From Cristatella mucedo (lineage: Eukaryota; Bryozoa; Phylactolaemata; Cristatellidae), in NCBI GenBank assembly GCA_009760855.2, contig WPIO01000100.1, forward strand, positions 886,001 through 950,000: a DNA stretch of 64,000 nucleotides, given 5' to 3'. The notes under the pieces were generated by a model. The model searched no databases and was not told the origin of the DNA. It saw only the letters and a list, made by a program, of their open reading frames with translations. Positions within the stretch are counted from its first letter, which is position 1. Every line of letters begins with the position of its first letter. The position numbers were made by a program, and so were the translations under genes. Shown here piece after piece: positions 33,926-45,485 of the stretch.

Positions 33926-34824
33926 GCAGCCCTCGACGCCGGAAGAGGCGCCGGAATCGTTCGCTCGCTGCCCGCGGCGTCTGCCCGCGCCCGTCGTCGT
34001 CGAGCGACCAGCGGATGCCTGGCAGCGAGCGAACGAGGCGTGCCCGCGTTCGCGGCGACTTCTGCCGACTTCTGTCGGTCGACCGTTGGGTTGACATTTC
34101 ATTTTCTCTCGAATCGCCTCGACTCCATCGATTCGCTCAAAACCTGACGATAAAGTCCTTCTCCTCTCGGGGAGGGGGGGGGACTCGCATGAAAGTCTGG
34201 CATGTCAGTGATGGACGACGGACTCCAGTTCAGTCTACTCAGCACGGTCACTATAATGAGCTTTACTCTCACTCTTTGCTTGCCCACCTCCTCGTGCGTC
34301 TTTCGCTCATGCGCTGGCGCTGCTGCTGCTGCACATGCAGCAAGATCGCACGAATCTGTGCAGCAATCTCCCAGCTGGACCACGCGCCTGCCCGCCCGCC
34401 CGCTCGCCTATCCGTCCGCCCAGCGATGGTCTCTATTCGCGCTTCTTTGACACGCCGAATTCCGCTCCGTTCGAGCTTGTTTTGGGACCGCGTGAACCAA
34501 ATTCGGCTGGGCGGTGTCCTGCTGCCATCGGATCGGCGGCAGGGCAGCAAGCAGCAAAGGCGGCTGCGGCCTCGCGGCCGTGGCAGGTGGAATGATTAAT
34601 TAGTCGCAGCTGCTCTCCCTGGCGAATGCCATCCGTCGCTCGAGAGGCAGCTTTCGCAATCTGCCTTACGACGCGGCGTGCCGCCTGCGCCGACTGCGAA
34701 GCGATTAGTTACCCTTGGTCGCACGTCGAGCCAATTACTGCCGGTCGGGTGGCCAGCAAGGTGCAGCGAGAGAAAGAGAAAGGCAGGAAGAGAGGGAGGG
34801 ATAAAGAGAGGAGAGAGTTGAATG

Positions 34825-34831
34825 AGAGGGA

Positions 34832-34909
<78 letters not shown>

Positions 34910-35010
34910 AGGGAGAGAGAGGGGAAAAGAAAAGAGTGGGAGAGGAGGGCGAGGTAGATAGAGAGAAAGAGAGAGACAGAGGGGGAGAGGGGAGGAGAGA
35001 GGGAGAGATC
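34825..35010 (+). repeat. (GA)n purine tract
   Basis: Pure GA at about 34838-34903, then a GGA/GA-rich purine run. Confidence 0.96.
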
Positions 35011-35070
35011 GCGAACTTTCAAGATGGGGCGTTGTCCATTCTTACGTCAACATATGGTAAGAAAATAGCA

Positions 35071-35232
35071 TTAGGTGATTTAACAGCCTCATTTTTATAG
35101 CTGCAGAAGAGCCATAACGGCTATCACCACTGCTTGCAGTTGGCAATGCAGGATCACTCGCTACATGATTCGAACTCACGACCTCGGTCGTGAAGAGCGA
35201 GCACATTGCCTCCAGGGCTATCAAATCCCAGT
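35071..35232 (-). mobile_element. SINE1 copy, minus strand
   Basis: GATTTAACAGCCTC..TATAGC..GGCTATCACCACTGCTTGCAG and GATTCGAACTCACGACCTCGG are the inverted SINE1 body and B box. Confidence 0.8.
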
Positions 35233-35239
35233 AAAATTA

Positions 35240-35375
35240 TTTATACAGCGGTTGCAGACCCTTAGCAGCTATCACCTCGCTCGCAGTGGACCCGACAGGA
35301 TTGCCAGCTAGCTGCAGGACGCAAACCCACGTGACCCGAGCAGTGGAGTGGGCGGCCTTACCCTGGGCTCCGACT
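35240..35375 (-). mobile_element. Second, diverged SINE1-like copy, minus strand
   Basis: GCAGCTATCACCTCGCTCGCAGTGG, then GACGCAAACCCACGTGACCCGAG and GGCCTTACCCTGGGCT, follow the SINE1 order with lower similarity. It is tandem to the previous copy. Confidence 0.4.
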
Positions 35376-36580
35376 CAGGGGACCCCCGTATCTACCTACT
35401 CGGGCCATCGAGACGAGCGACCGCTTTCCGACGCTGATGTCGGTTGCTCCAGGTCATGCCGTCACCCGCCGGCCGACGCATCGTTAGCGACCGAGCTCGC
35501 CACACGCAGTCGGCTTATGGGAAGGGATGGGTGTGGGAACGGCGCTAAGCCAAAATGGCGGCGCATCGGCTGGCGCCGCTGTCCACCGCAGCGCTGAGCC
35601 CGGGCCCGAATCCGGGAGCCGAGAGCTATCAGGGTTTCTCTCGGTGCGAGCGCGGCGAACGATGCCTGGGTTTCGTACACCATCTCGACGAGATCTCCGC
35701 CCAGTGTCCGCTCGCCGAGGCTTGCCGAGACATTGGCTGAGGTCGATGAGGTCGCCTAGATTGACTTGGGTCGGTCGAAAAACTGCATAACCGCGCGCTG
35801 TCACCTAGCGGAGACAGATTTAAAATGTCGGCGCATTCGAGCCGACGGCAGCTCCATTTGGCGAAAGTCTCTCTCGCATCCGACTAAACTACCGCCCCGT
35901 CTAAGATCGAAGTAGATAGATGAAGGGAAGGCGCGCGCGCTAGCTAGCCTGAAGCGCTCCACGCTTCCACGAGGGCGACGCGTAGTGCGCCGCGCGGACG
36001 CTCGGCGACTCACTCGATGCTTTCCCTCGGCGCTCACTACGCGAGGTGAGCGTCTATCGCGCCGACGTCCTTGCGCGTAGCGGGCATGAGAGGACGTGAG
36101 CGGTCTAACGCAGCGGCCTACGCGAGGGCGCGCGCAGGCGCTCCTCCCTCTCCGGCGACGGCGGCGGGCGAAGCTTTCTCGCGGCGAGCTAGGAGCGGCG
36201 CTGTTGACGCAGAGGCTGGCCGGAGGTTGGTCGCTTGACGCAGGGGCCGGCCTAGTCCGCCCCGCGGCGACTCGGCGACGCCCGCCCGACAGCTCGATCG
36301 TTGACAGGTTGGCGGCGAAGACGGGCGGGACTTAGAGCTCGCTAATCTCGGCCGCTCGCATTGAGTGGCGGTTCGGCGCGGGGGCTGGCGCACTACGACC
36401 GCACGCGCGGCTACGGACGGTCGCCAGCGCTAGCGACGACGCTGCAGCCGACTCGCCGCTAGCGGAGCCATTTCCGTTCGCCGCGGCTCGCCGAGCGGGG
36501 GCCGCCTGGCGGATACGCCCGCGGCTCGCAGTCGCCTCACGACCGATCGCGCTCTCTTTTAAGTTTGAGTTCAACCTCAG
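35290..36580 (+). promoter_or_regulatory. GC/CpG-rich region upstream of the kinase gene, probable promoter area
   Basis: The 1.3 kb before the first coding exon is dense in CG dinucleotides. It has open frames on both strands, as GC-rich noncoding DNA often does, but I see no recognisable domain in any of them. Its position suggests promoter and 5' UTR. No TATA box is evident. Confidence 0.35.
35941..36045 (+). other. Candidate 5' untranslated exon of the PAK-like gene
   Basis: A strong donor, GAG|GTGAGC, ends a possible exon at 36045. The next good acceptor, ending TCAACCTCAG at 36580, lies six bases before the start ATG of the kinase gene. The implied intron is 535 bp. The left edge given here is arbitrary because I cannot see a transcription start. 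The surrounding DNA is CpG-rich, as expected for a promoter-proximal exon. This is inference from splice-site fit only. Confidence 0.3.
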
Positions 36581-36585
36581 GAGGA

Positions 36586-39500
36586 ATGCTGGGCTTCTTC
36601 ACAAGGACGCTTCGGCGCAAGGAAAGCAAGGCGTCAAAGCGCGATGACGAAGCTTCGACGAAGTCGGCGAAGACGTCGAAGAAGACGGCGAGCTCCACCG
36701 GCAGCAGCGAAGTCGCGGCTTTCGCCGCCGCCTCCGCCGCCGCCGCCGCCACCATCGACCGCGCGACACTTAAAAAGATGAAAGCCAGCAAAAGCCAGCC
36801 GGACCTCATTGCCGCCAACGGCCACGCACTGACGGCGCCCGATGTACCCGGAGCCGCCGTCACCCTGAGGGCAAAGACCGCTGCAGGCGGCGGCGTCGGC
36901 ATCTCTTCGAAGGCGTCCGCTCGACGAGACTCCAAGATGCGTGCGAGCGCCGCATCCGCCGTGAACGCCGACAGCCGTCTGGCGATTGGCTCCACCGAGA
37001 CGCTTCGCATGCGAGACTTCTGGGTTCGTCGGCTGGCCGCCGAAGAGTGGGGGCTCAAGTACCTTAGGGAGGCAAATCAGAATCGGAGCAGCTTCGCGAT
37101 GAGTGCATCCGAAGAGTCGCTAACCGGTGAGCCGTCGCCGCTGTCCGCCGCCGCCGCCGCCGCAGTCCGCCGCCGCCGCTGCAGCCGCTCTCTGTGCTTT
37201 CGGCGTACGAGCGACTCGTCGCGGCCGCCGCAGCGACTCCAGGATGCGCGCCGCTGACGAAGGCGCGCTCTCGTTCGCCGCTGGCAGACTTGTCGCACAC
37301 GCATAGCCGCTGCTCGTCGGTGTATGATGTCGCCGAAGAGCCACTCTCGGCTGCCTCAGCCGACTCGCCAGCCGCCGCCATCAACTCGCCGGCCGCCGCT
37401 GCCGACTCCCGCGCCACCAGCCGTCCCAGCGTCAACACCGCTGCCCGGCCCCGAGATTCCGCCGTCGAGGTCAACGCCGGACAGCCGGCCGCCATCGGCG
37501 GAGACAGCGCATTGACCTTGGTAGGACAGCGGGCACGCAAGCGCGCGGGCACGCAGCGCTTTGTCCGGTGGCGGCGGCCGCCACGCCAGCGAGATGCGGA
37601 CCCGTTCGTAGCTCGAACGGCGCTGTGACCGGCTCATGACTTCGCATTGCAGCGCCGCCAGAGGCAACAACGAGTCGTGCCGGAGAGCGGCGCGCCGGAA
37701 GATGCGCCACCCTCCCGGGCAAAGGCGATCGCGCGCGGACCGGGAGATCTCGGAGCCGGAAGCGACTCGCCGCCCTCGATGGCGAGGCGCGCGGGCGTCG
37801 CCGCGCTCGCTCACGATGCGGCCGCAGCGAGTGACGTCGCCGCCGCCGCCGTGCCGGCGTCGGGCGACGGTGGCGTCAAGCCGAGCGCCGCTCCAGCCGA
37901 GTGCGCCGACAGCTCGTTCGGCCTCGTCGGCTCGCCCGAGATTTCGGAGCCGAGGCGGGATCGGAACCTGAGGGTCGACGCGGCCGGCAAGGACATGACC
38001 TTGCGCTCGCCCAAGCGCAAGACTACCGTCAAGAGCGACGTGGACGCACTGCGGGCGCTAAGTACGCACGGCAGCATGCCACTAGTCGCGCCACCGCTGG
38101 CCCGATTGCTTCGGGGATTTTTGCAACGGGGACTGGGCAGACTTTTTCTGCCTTCAACTTTGTCTCCAATGATCTCGCTCCGCCTCCGGCACCGGCCACG
38201 ACGGAGGCGGGAGCGACGACGAAGCGACGGCCTTGGCACCTTGACCGGTTTCTTGTTCGCCTGCAGGTCGTCTCGTCAATGTCAGCGACGACCCTCAGAA
38301 GCGCTTCAAGCGCGGGGAGCTGCTCGGCCAAGGGTGGGTACCGGAAATGAGCCAATCGCCACGAGCCCACGAACCTAAAGCCGTCTCCGGTAGCTCTCTC
38401 GCTGGGCGGCCTCCTGCGCCTCCTCCGGCGCTCTCCACTCGCTCTCCACTCGCTCTCCACTCGCTCGCCGCCTCCGCCGCCGCCGCCGCCGCCCTTGACG
38501 ATCTCCGTACGTTCTCGTGCGCAGGGCCACCGCATCGGTGTACGTCGCGTATGACAACGTGGAGCGCCGCAAGGTGGCGCTGAAGATCATCGACGTGAAC
38601 AGGGAGCGACGGCTGCCGCTGATCGTGAAGGAAATTGAGACGCTCAAGGGCCTCAGCCACGAGAACATCATCAACTACCTGGACAGCTTCCTGGTCGGTC
38701 ACGAGCTGTACATCGTCATGGAGTTCCTCGAAGGCGGCTCGCTGACCGCGCTAGTCAATATGATGGAGCTCGACGAGTCCTACATTGCCGCCATCACCAG
38801 GCAGTGCCTGGAGGCGCTCAGGCACTTGCACGAAAGAATGATCATACACCGAGACGTGAAGAGCGACAACGTGCTGATGGCTTCTAGCGGCAGCGTCAAG
38901 CTGACCGACTTCGGCTTCTGCGCGCACCTCCGTCCAACTCGCGCTCATCGCACGTCCATCGTCGGCACTCCGTACTGGATGGCGCCGGAAGTCGTGAGAG
39001 AGTAAGTCGTGCGTTCTTGCGTGAACACTCGTGCGCGCGATATTCTTTCGTCTCGAGACAGCCTCACCGCCAATAGCGTGAGCTCGATTAGGCGCCGCCA
39101 CCGCTGGTGGCCATGCACGACAGCTGTCCGTCTCGAGTGTTCGGTGACCGTAGCGCGTGTACAATTTGTCTCCTTAACGCAGCCAAGGTATTAGGCCTCC
39201 ATTAAATGCCGTTGTGCCTGTCGCCCCGTCAAGTTGCCACGTGTGCTCTCTCTCTCACGCGTCTACCGATCCACGTGCGGCTCCGACTTGACACCGCTGC
39301 GACTGTCGCTTCTTTATGCAGGCAGCCGTACAATGAGAAGGTGGACATTTGGAGCCTGGGAGTTCTTGTCATTGAGATGGTTCAGGGCGAGCCGCCGTTT
39401 GGCAACGAAAGCCCCGTGGCGGTCCTGAAAAAGATATCCAATCTCGAGAAGCCCGTGTGCAAGAAGGGCATCGAAGTGTCGAGCGAGCTGCAGAGCTTTC

Positions 39501-39670
39501 TCGACGACTGCTTTCGCACCGAGCCGTCCGAGAGATCGTCGGCCGACGAGCTGCTCCGCCATCCGTTCCTGCGGAAGGCCACTGCCGTCGAAAACCTGCG
39601 AGTACTCGGAGAGGAGATGAGCGCGCAGCAGAAGACTAGCCTGCGCCTCGCGGGCAGCCGCCAGTCGTGA
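36586..39670 (+). CDS. PAK: PAK/STE20-family serine/threonine protein kinase, six coding exons
   Basis: Spliced gene: exons 36586-37126, 37234-37520, 37653-38061, 38267-38333, 38525-39001 and 39322-39670. Every intron is GT...AG, the phases (1,0,1,2,2) agree, and the product is 709 aa. An alternative exon-2 acceptor at 37242 removes three residues. The kinase domain spans about residues 424-690: glycine loop GQGATASV, VALK lysine about K455, HRDVKSDN with D545, DFG D563, activation-loop Ser579 in RTSIVGTPYWMAPE, then VDIWSLG. Spacing of K, D, D and the activation residue equals that of human PAK1 (299, 389, 407, 423). NYLDSFLVG and GGSLT are group-I-like, whereas Ser at the activation site resembles group II (PAK4). 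PAKs are cytoplasmic effectors of Cdc42/Rac that phosphorylate cytoskeletal and MAPK-pathway targets. The N-terminal 420 residues are rich in Ala, Ser, Arg and Lys and contain no visible CRIB motif. The ATG is six bases past a good acceptor (AG at 36579-36580), so an upstream exon probably exists. The kinase assignment is near certain; N-terminal exon borders are inferred. Confidence 0.9.
37142..37180 (+). repeat. (CCG)n run in the proposed intron 1 of the kinase gene
   Basis: A trinucleotide run lies just downstream of the GTGAGC donor at 37127. Coding potential changes from frame 1 to frame 0 across this segment. A 107-bp intron (37127-37233) explains the change. A length error in the run is the alternative. 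Confidence 0.6.
38427..38495 (+). repeat. 11-bp tandem repeat and (GCC)n in intron 4 of the kinase gene
   Basis: About four copies of the unit CTCTCCACTCG are followed by a short CCG run. They lie in the 191-bp intron between the exon carrying GELLGQG and the exon carrying the VALK lysine. The pyrimidine-rich array lies just upstream of the acceptor and may supply its polypyrimidine tract. Confidence 0.7.
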
Positions 39671-40310
39671 CAGTGGCTGGTCTCCACTGCCGCCGGGCTC
39701 TTTCGCTCTTTCACTGAGCTCACCTCGCTCTCGTCTTCGGCTCTCTCCGCCGCTCGCCTACTACTACGGCGGCGGCGTCGCGTGCGTCCTACTCCTGCGG
39801 TATTTCGGCTGAAGCGCGCACACTCACGTTAGTCGACTGGAAGTCGACTTCAATTTCGCTCGTGAATCTCGGAGACTGCTATCGAAGTTGAAATCATTCC
39901 AACTAGGGCTGCTTTCGAGCCCGGATGGTGGGTTCTGCTGATTCTTAGCAGTTGTGCGTCATTATGATGGCAGTGACCCTGTTGACAATGAAAGTGAGTG
40001 CAGAATGGCAAGTTTAGGACGCAAGTTGTTCAGCATGGAGTATGTTTTTACGGTTTTGAAAGTGACTGCTGCCATGGGCCCGGTGCCTTTTTTTGGCTGT
40101 GATATACTTTTTATTTTGCTGAACCCACTGGTATTTTATCTTTGGATTCACTTGAAGGCATAAACTGACTGGTCACGCTTATGAGCTGCTGCTTATGAGC
40201 TATTCGCTGTGTGTGCCCGCCCGAACTCGTCTAGAAGTGTTCTGCTTCATTCGCTAGTCCACTCGTGCAACCATGGCAACTTTGCCGAATAAATTATTGT
40301 CTTTTTTTAA
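39671..40310 (+). other. 3' untranslated region of the PAK-like gene with poly(A) signal
   Basis: After the TGA stop at 39668-39670 the sequence becomes progressively AT-richer. A canonical AATAAA is at 40288-40293, followed by a T-rich stretch at about 40300-40309. This fits a 3' UTR of about 640 nt. A 69-codon open frame inside it (39954-40163) has no family hallmark and I treat it as chance. Confidence 0.55.
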
Positions 40311-40880
40311 AGCAGGAAGTAAGTTTCTGACTGAAGTCACCGCTAACGTCAGGATTTGTTACAAACACTTGTTCGTTGTGGCGGAGTACAGAAGCTCTTT
40401 AGATGTCAGGTGTGGATGGTGTCGGCATGTTCTCATATAGATCCGAAACGTTTTATTGTATATGGCTATGTGTTCTGAATGAGACGAGACAATCTCCAAA
40501 AAGATGTATAAAAATCTTCTATGAAATGTTAAACGGGTAGAAGTTACACCTGAATATTTGCAAATAACATCAGGTAATATCGTGACAGAGATGGGATTTG
40601 TTCAATGGGAACACAACTAAGAACTATTTTTCCTTGCTTTGTTTAGCCCATCTTTAACAAGCTATCTTTGCTGACCTTAGCAACCGTCCAAAGCCCGATT
40701 TCCCAGCTGATTTACTATGGATGTTTCTGTGGTACACTTAGTATTGAAGTGCTGATTCTTATCGTAGTCTTTGGTCTTGTTATGCCAGTAAAAATTTGAA
40801 TTGCAGATTGAAAATGCAGCCATTTTATTCGTTCTTGTCTGCGAATCCGTTCACTTCAATTGATGCAAGGATTGTATTGC
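40311..40880. other. Spacer downstream of the kinase gene
   Basis: AT-rich with no recognised feature. Confidence 0.4.
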
Positions 40881-40882
40881 TT

Positions 40883-41042
40883 CGCTGGTGTGGCCCAGTG
40901 GTTATGGTGCTTGCCTCGAACCAAGGTCAAGGGGAATGTATTTGATGGCCGAGGTCGTGCGCTCGAGCCCCGTGGCACATGTGAGGTGCATGTATAGAGA
41001 TTAAGTTCTCTTAGGACACTATGCAAATTAATTTTTTTAAAT
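40883..41042 (+). mobile_element. SINE2 copy
   Basis: GGTGTGGCCCAGTGGTTATGG (A-box region), B box GTGCGCTCGAGCCCC, then TATAGAGATTAAGTTCTCTTAGG and CTATGCAAATTAA plus a T run. Compared with 10558, an insertion of about 14 bases lies between A and B boxes. Confidence 0.82.
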
Positions 41043-43740
41043 TTTATAATGGTTCCACGTAGCTGTTGCTGTTCATCAAGCAGCTTTGACTTCGGTCAAG
41101 ACGACGTCTAGTAGCTGTCATTGGATCTCACTTTTGCTATTGACCATCGTAGATGGCGAAAGATGGTGGCAGTTTGAAAGATGATGTCGTACGTTGGTCA
41201 AAGACTCGATAGCAGACAGAACGGCAGCATGTACATAATATCGGAGAATAATGATAACAATGGAACGCATCCTAAGAAAGCTATATCTCTTTCCAGGGGA
41301 CTTCATATTCGGTGAATAAGAGCGTGTTGACTGGTCATTAATATCAAGCGCAATTCGGCACACTTCAGCATGCAAAGAACAAGGCTCGCGGACTGAGTGA
41401 ATGCGATGAGAACCCAAGTCAAATACTTTCAAGTCGCAGGGTGTGCAGTCAGCCGTTACCGAGTCCCGGGCAAGATGGGAGCAAGATGGGGGCTAAACTC
41501 GGTGTCTCTAAAGGAGCGAGCGCTGTGCCGCTGGATTAAAGCACAGCTTAACGAATTCGAAGCGAGAGGAACGGAAGCGGAACGATGTGCAGCCAGCGGA
41601 GCAAATAACTCAGATCAAAGGTCAATCGGTGAGAGCGAGAGAATGAATGAGGAGACCTACCTTGGAGCTAACGACTATTAAGCCCCTTTACGCCGCCGTC
41701 GCCGGTCGGTCGGTCGGTTGGTCGGTGGACGGGAAGTTGGGGGATGTGGGCGCTGCCAGCGTTTCGAAAGCAGACAAGTGTAGCTGCGAAGTTTCACATC
41801 AGCTGCGTGCGACGCATGACGCGTACAGGAAGTCCTGTGAGCGCCGAGTTGCAGAAGTCTGCACAGAATGCTACAAATGCACGGACTAGCTCATCTAAGT
41901 GGGCCAAGCCTTCGCTCACCGTTATGTCGTTATAATTAGTCCTAACGGACTTAGTGGCACTCAATACATCCACTGTGGACTGCGACGGCTCTTCTCCATT
42001 GCTCGATATGTGTGTAAGGTTTCTCGCACGGCTTTCTTGTAGCCGCTACTGCGAGAAACTCTTTCGTTTTCAGTGGGAGAGGGTCTTACTTTTGCACTGC
42101 CTACGGGATTATCGATGACCACGCTGAACAAATCGGGATGTAAGTTCCCGTTGCAAATAAAAAGAAAAGTACGGCAGGCTGAATGCGGCAGATCATTTGC
42201 TGCAATCATCGCCGAAAGCGTCCGCACTACGTCTCGCCGGTTGGACGTCCAGGTTTCGTCCTGCGGAGGAGAATCCGATCTCGGTGCCTCGGTTACTTCG
42301 CAGCGCTGGAGACAGCAAGCCTGCAATTATGCTGCGGCCAATCCCATTTGCCACGCTTAATTCATTTTACAGCCCGCCGCCGCCTGTCTGTCGTAACTGG
42401 ACGGCGGTCGGGCCTCGGGCTTGATTATGCACGCGATGTGCAAGCATCGTTTGGCACTCGACCGCTGCTGCCGTCACTTCTGCCTCTGGCCCGAGAAGTC
42501 GCAGCGGCATGCCTATAGCACCGAGGCGCCTCGGCGCTGACGCCGCTGGACCAGCAAGGCATTCCCTCGGCTTGGGTTGGCAGCCTTGACAGCTTTCGGC
42601 TTGTTCCGGCTGGGATTCGGATGACAACAACTCGTTCATCCAGTCGCAAGACGGATGGCTGCTCAGTCATCCATAAAGAGCGACAGCCAGCTTAGCAGTT
42701 CAACAAATTGGCTTGCCAAAGGCGGCTTACGCGCGCTGGATTCCCTTGGCGAGACAATGGCCCAGCCATGTCGGTACGTCGCCGTCCCGGATTCACGCCC
42801 GGTCCCCAGATTTAGCGGGACACATGCGGTTACACATCCGTTACCGAAGAGTCAAGTCAAGTTTGCGAATCGGGTGGTGCCAAGTCACCCGGGCTGAGGT
42901 TTTGGGAATGGAGGGCGGAGTGAAATGGCACGAAAAGTAATCTGCGTCCGATCCGAGCCCGCAAAACGCTCTCGGCAGTAGAGGACGAGCAGCGCGCGAA
43001 GTAGGTCGCCGCTGCATGCGTGGGACACGTTTTAGTATGCACGCACAACGAGAGGAGGTTGATGGCGGCCTAAGCCGGTCTGAGACGTCTTGGGGCAGAA
43101 GATATGTCATATTGCTACGATACTACCCTACATACTATCGATACGATACTAAACTATATTGTGCGGCATCGGCGTCTGGGCTAACGTCCCGATACCAAAA
43201 ACGCAGCGCTCGTAGCAGCGCTGGTCCTTGCCGACAGGCACGCTTATCAGATCATAACAGGTCCAAGTTTGAAGCACAGAGAATCTGATTTGACAGCCAC
43301 GAAGGGCTACAGAATTGTCCAAAATCAGCCACAGCGTACAGCAACTCTTACGACGCCTAGAGCCTTGGACTGCCTGATATCGAGGTCTACAGCAGACCAA
43401 CTCTTCACTTATAACTTGTTTTGGGCCGTTATGCCGCCAAAAAAAATGTTACGATATAACTGCCTCCTTGACGATATAATTCCGGAGCTGCGGCAAGCAA
43501 TATTTTGAGGGTCGTAACCTGGACAGTCCAGCACACCACCGTTTCATTATCCCTTTAGCTGATGGGATGCGTGCACAACATCAAAGTCAGTATAGGAGTG
43601 AACGCAGATAATTTGTCCTGCAAATGAAAATTCCTCAGCAAGCTATTTTTCGCACTGCTAACTATGTAAGCGGTCTCTTTGCTCTGCGTTAGAGGACAGG
43701 CCTGTGGATACAGCAGCGCCTACAATTATAATGGATAGCA
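41043..43740. other. Intergenic or intronic region, weak exon candidate
   Basis: 41235-41315 carries an inverted LINE A tail (AAGCTATATCTCTTTCC). 41477-41629 has an ATG frame (KERALCRWIKAQLNEFEARG) ending at a donor-like ATCG|GTGAGAGC. That is a possible exon, but I recognise no family. GGTC repeats lie at 41702-41726. The rest is unassigned. Confidence 0.3.
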
Positions 43741-43744
43741 TAGA

Positions 43745-44385
43745 ACAATAATAATACACTTGCATGGAGCTATTGCAGAACTAAATCTCTTTATAGGCGC
43801 ATAAATATTGTGAACAGGAATAATCTCAAAATGGTTTGAGATAGCATGCACGAGGTGCGAGCATGCGAATGCATACAAAGGACGATTCACAAGGACCCGG
43901 CAATGCAGTAACGAGTAAAGGAGCCGGTACAGTTTTTATTCAATGTCGTCAGGTCAGTAGATTTTGTCAAATCAATCGGAAGTGTGGAGCTTATGGGATC
44001 ATATGAAATTAAGGCCAAAGGTCTACAAAGTATTTGAGGTTGTTTCGAGGAACAGCTAAACTAAAAGGGCCAAAAGACAGTGGTGGTACGGCCAAGCAGT
44101 GATGAGCTAAAATAAATATAATTCATTTCTACAATACCTTAAGAGAACTTGGTCCCTATTCAGGCGCTTCGCATACGCCGCGGGGCTCGAGCCCACGACC
44201 TCGGTCATCAAATACATTAACCTTGACCTAGGTCTTTAAAAGCAGGCTCCTTAACTACTGGGCCAAGCCAGCACGAGTAGTCCTGATAGCTAGGCTGGGG
44301 GCAGAGAATAAAGGAGCCTAATGATAAAATCTCGAACTGTGTGTACTCATTGATGGGGAGACGGTGCAGGTCGGTGAGAAGTGGC
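43745..44385 (-). mobile_element. LINE family A 3' fragment, minus strand, diverged
   Basis: An inverted tail (AATAATAATACACTTG, AACTAAATCTCTTTATAGGCGC) is followed by 3' UTR words. After the nested SINE2 comes the RT C-terminal part (GGGGAGACGGTGCAGGTCGG). Family B begins directly after it. Confidence 0.72.
44111..44274 (-). mobile_element. SINE2 copy nested in LINE A, minus strand
   Basis: AATTCATTTCTACAATACC..AGAGAACTTGGTCCCTATTCAGGCGCTTCGC is the inverted tail. GGGGCTCGAGCCCACGACCTCGG is the inverted B box. GGGCCAAGCCAGCAC is the inverted head. Confidence 0.82.
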
Positions 44386-45485
44386 GGTTGTCGAAGGCAG
44401 CTGGTAGATCTAGCAGCGCTAGGGCAGTGACATTCCCGTCATCGTTCCTGCATATGATGTCATTGGTTGCCGGGAGAAGAGCAGTTTTAGTGGAGTGATG
44501 CCGCTTAGCGCCGCTTGAAATTTTTCTGAGATTTCAATCTTTTCAATTTGGGCTACCAGCTGCTTAGTGGCAGTTTTTTCATAAGTTTTTCAAAGTTTCT
44601 TCAATCTTTGACAACAAATAAAGAAGTAAAACTGGGCAGTAGTTTGTAAGGACCTCTTTATCTAATCCGGGCTTTTTAAGTATGGTTCTAACGATGGCCG
44701 ATATTTTGTACAACCCATTTTTCCAGAGCTGCATTACAAATTTCGGTTCTTGCAGGGCTAAGTTGGCCTACCAGTGAAAACCACGGAGATAAAAAATGTA
44801 AAGAAAAATACCAGCTGATTTAACAGCCTCTTTTGTAAAGCGACAGAAGAGCCTTTGCGGCGATCACCGCGGCTTGCAGTGGCGATAAGGGATCGCCCAC
44901 CGGAGGATTTGAACCCACAACCTCGGAAAGATGCATTGAAAAGAAACCGCTTTACCTAGTGTGCCATCACGGCTTACCGAGATGATGGTATAGGGTCGTC
45001 AGCAGACGAGCTCTTTATACCAGACCTTATTAAGGCAGCTACATCGCAATCAGAAACCTCGGAAAATCTTTTAAGGAAGATCACGGGTTGCGATTAAGCA
45101 ATTTCTTTAGTTGAAGGGGGCTTTATGGAGGCACGAATGTGCACACTTTTTTCAGTAAAGAATGCTGAAAATATTTTGGCTGAGCCGTAAATATCTGGGG
45201 AGTCCAGACCTCTCAGAATTGGCCAGTAAATTGCCTTAACCTCATATAAATCTGTTTTGGGTCTGACTGGCAGGACTTCAGTTTGTTTTGAGTGAAAAAA
45301 GTCCTGGCTTTTGTTAAGCTTGCGGTGTGGGCTCGAAGCGCAGGAAGTCTTTGAAATTGACTAGATCAGCATCATCTCATGCATAGACACACACTTCTTA
45401 AAAGGCGTTCAAGCCAGCGCTTAACACGGAGCATTTGGGATGTTTCTTTTTCGTAAATTGAAGGGATTTCCACGCCTCAGTCGCC
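44386..45485 (-). mobile_element. LINE family B fragment, minus strand
   Basis: GTCGAAGGCAGCTGGTAGATC (SAAFD-coding block, inverted) leads collinearly to the connector and on to the AAATTGACTAGATC region, as in copies 1 and 2. SINE1 interrupts it at 44811-44977. Confidence 0.78.
44811..44977 (-). mobile_element. SINE1 copy nested in LINE B, minus strand
   Basis: CAGCTGATTTAACAGCCTC, GGCGATCACCGCGGCTTGCAG and GATTTGAACCCACAACCTCGG. Flanking CGGAGAT and CCGAGAT look like a target duplication. Confidence 0.85.

Larger units (their letters stand above)
32851..34820. other. CpG-rich island, no gene recognised
   Basis: Long frames on both strands (for example 273 codons at 33326-34147) arise from GC bias and the 13-bp repeat. 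No conserved domain is seen. It may be a regulatory or 5' exon region. Confidence 0.3.

Noticed and set aside
33326-34147. 273-codon plus-strand frame with a 13-residue repeat
   Set aside because: Generated by the 13-bp minisatellite in GC-rich DNA; overlapping frames show the same repeat, and there is no domain or splice support.
37901-38350. 149-codon frame overlapping the kinase gene
   Set aside because: The kinase model uses other frames with matching splice phases; the FSAFNFVSNDL stretch looks coding-like but falls in the inferred 38062-38266 intron. An alternative exon here cannot be fully excluded.
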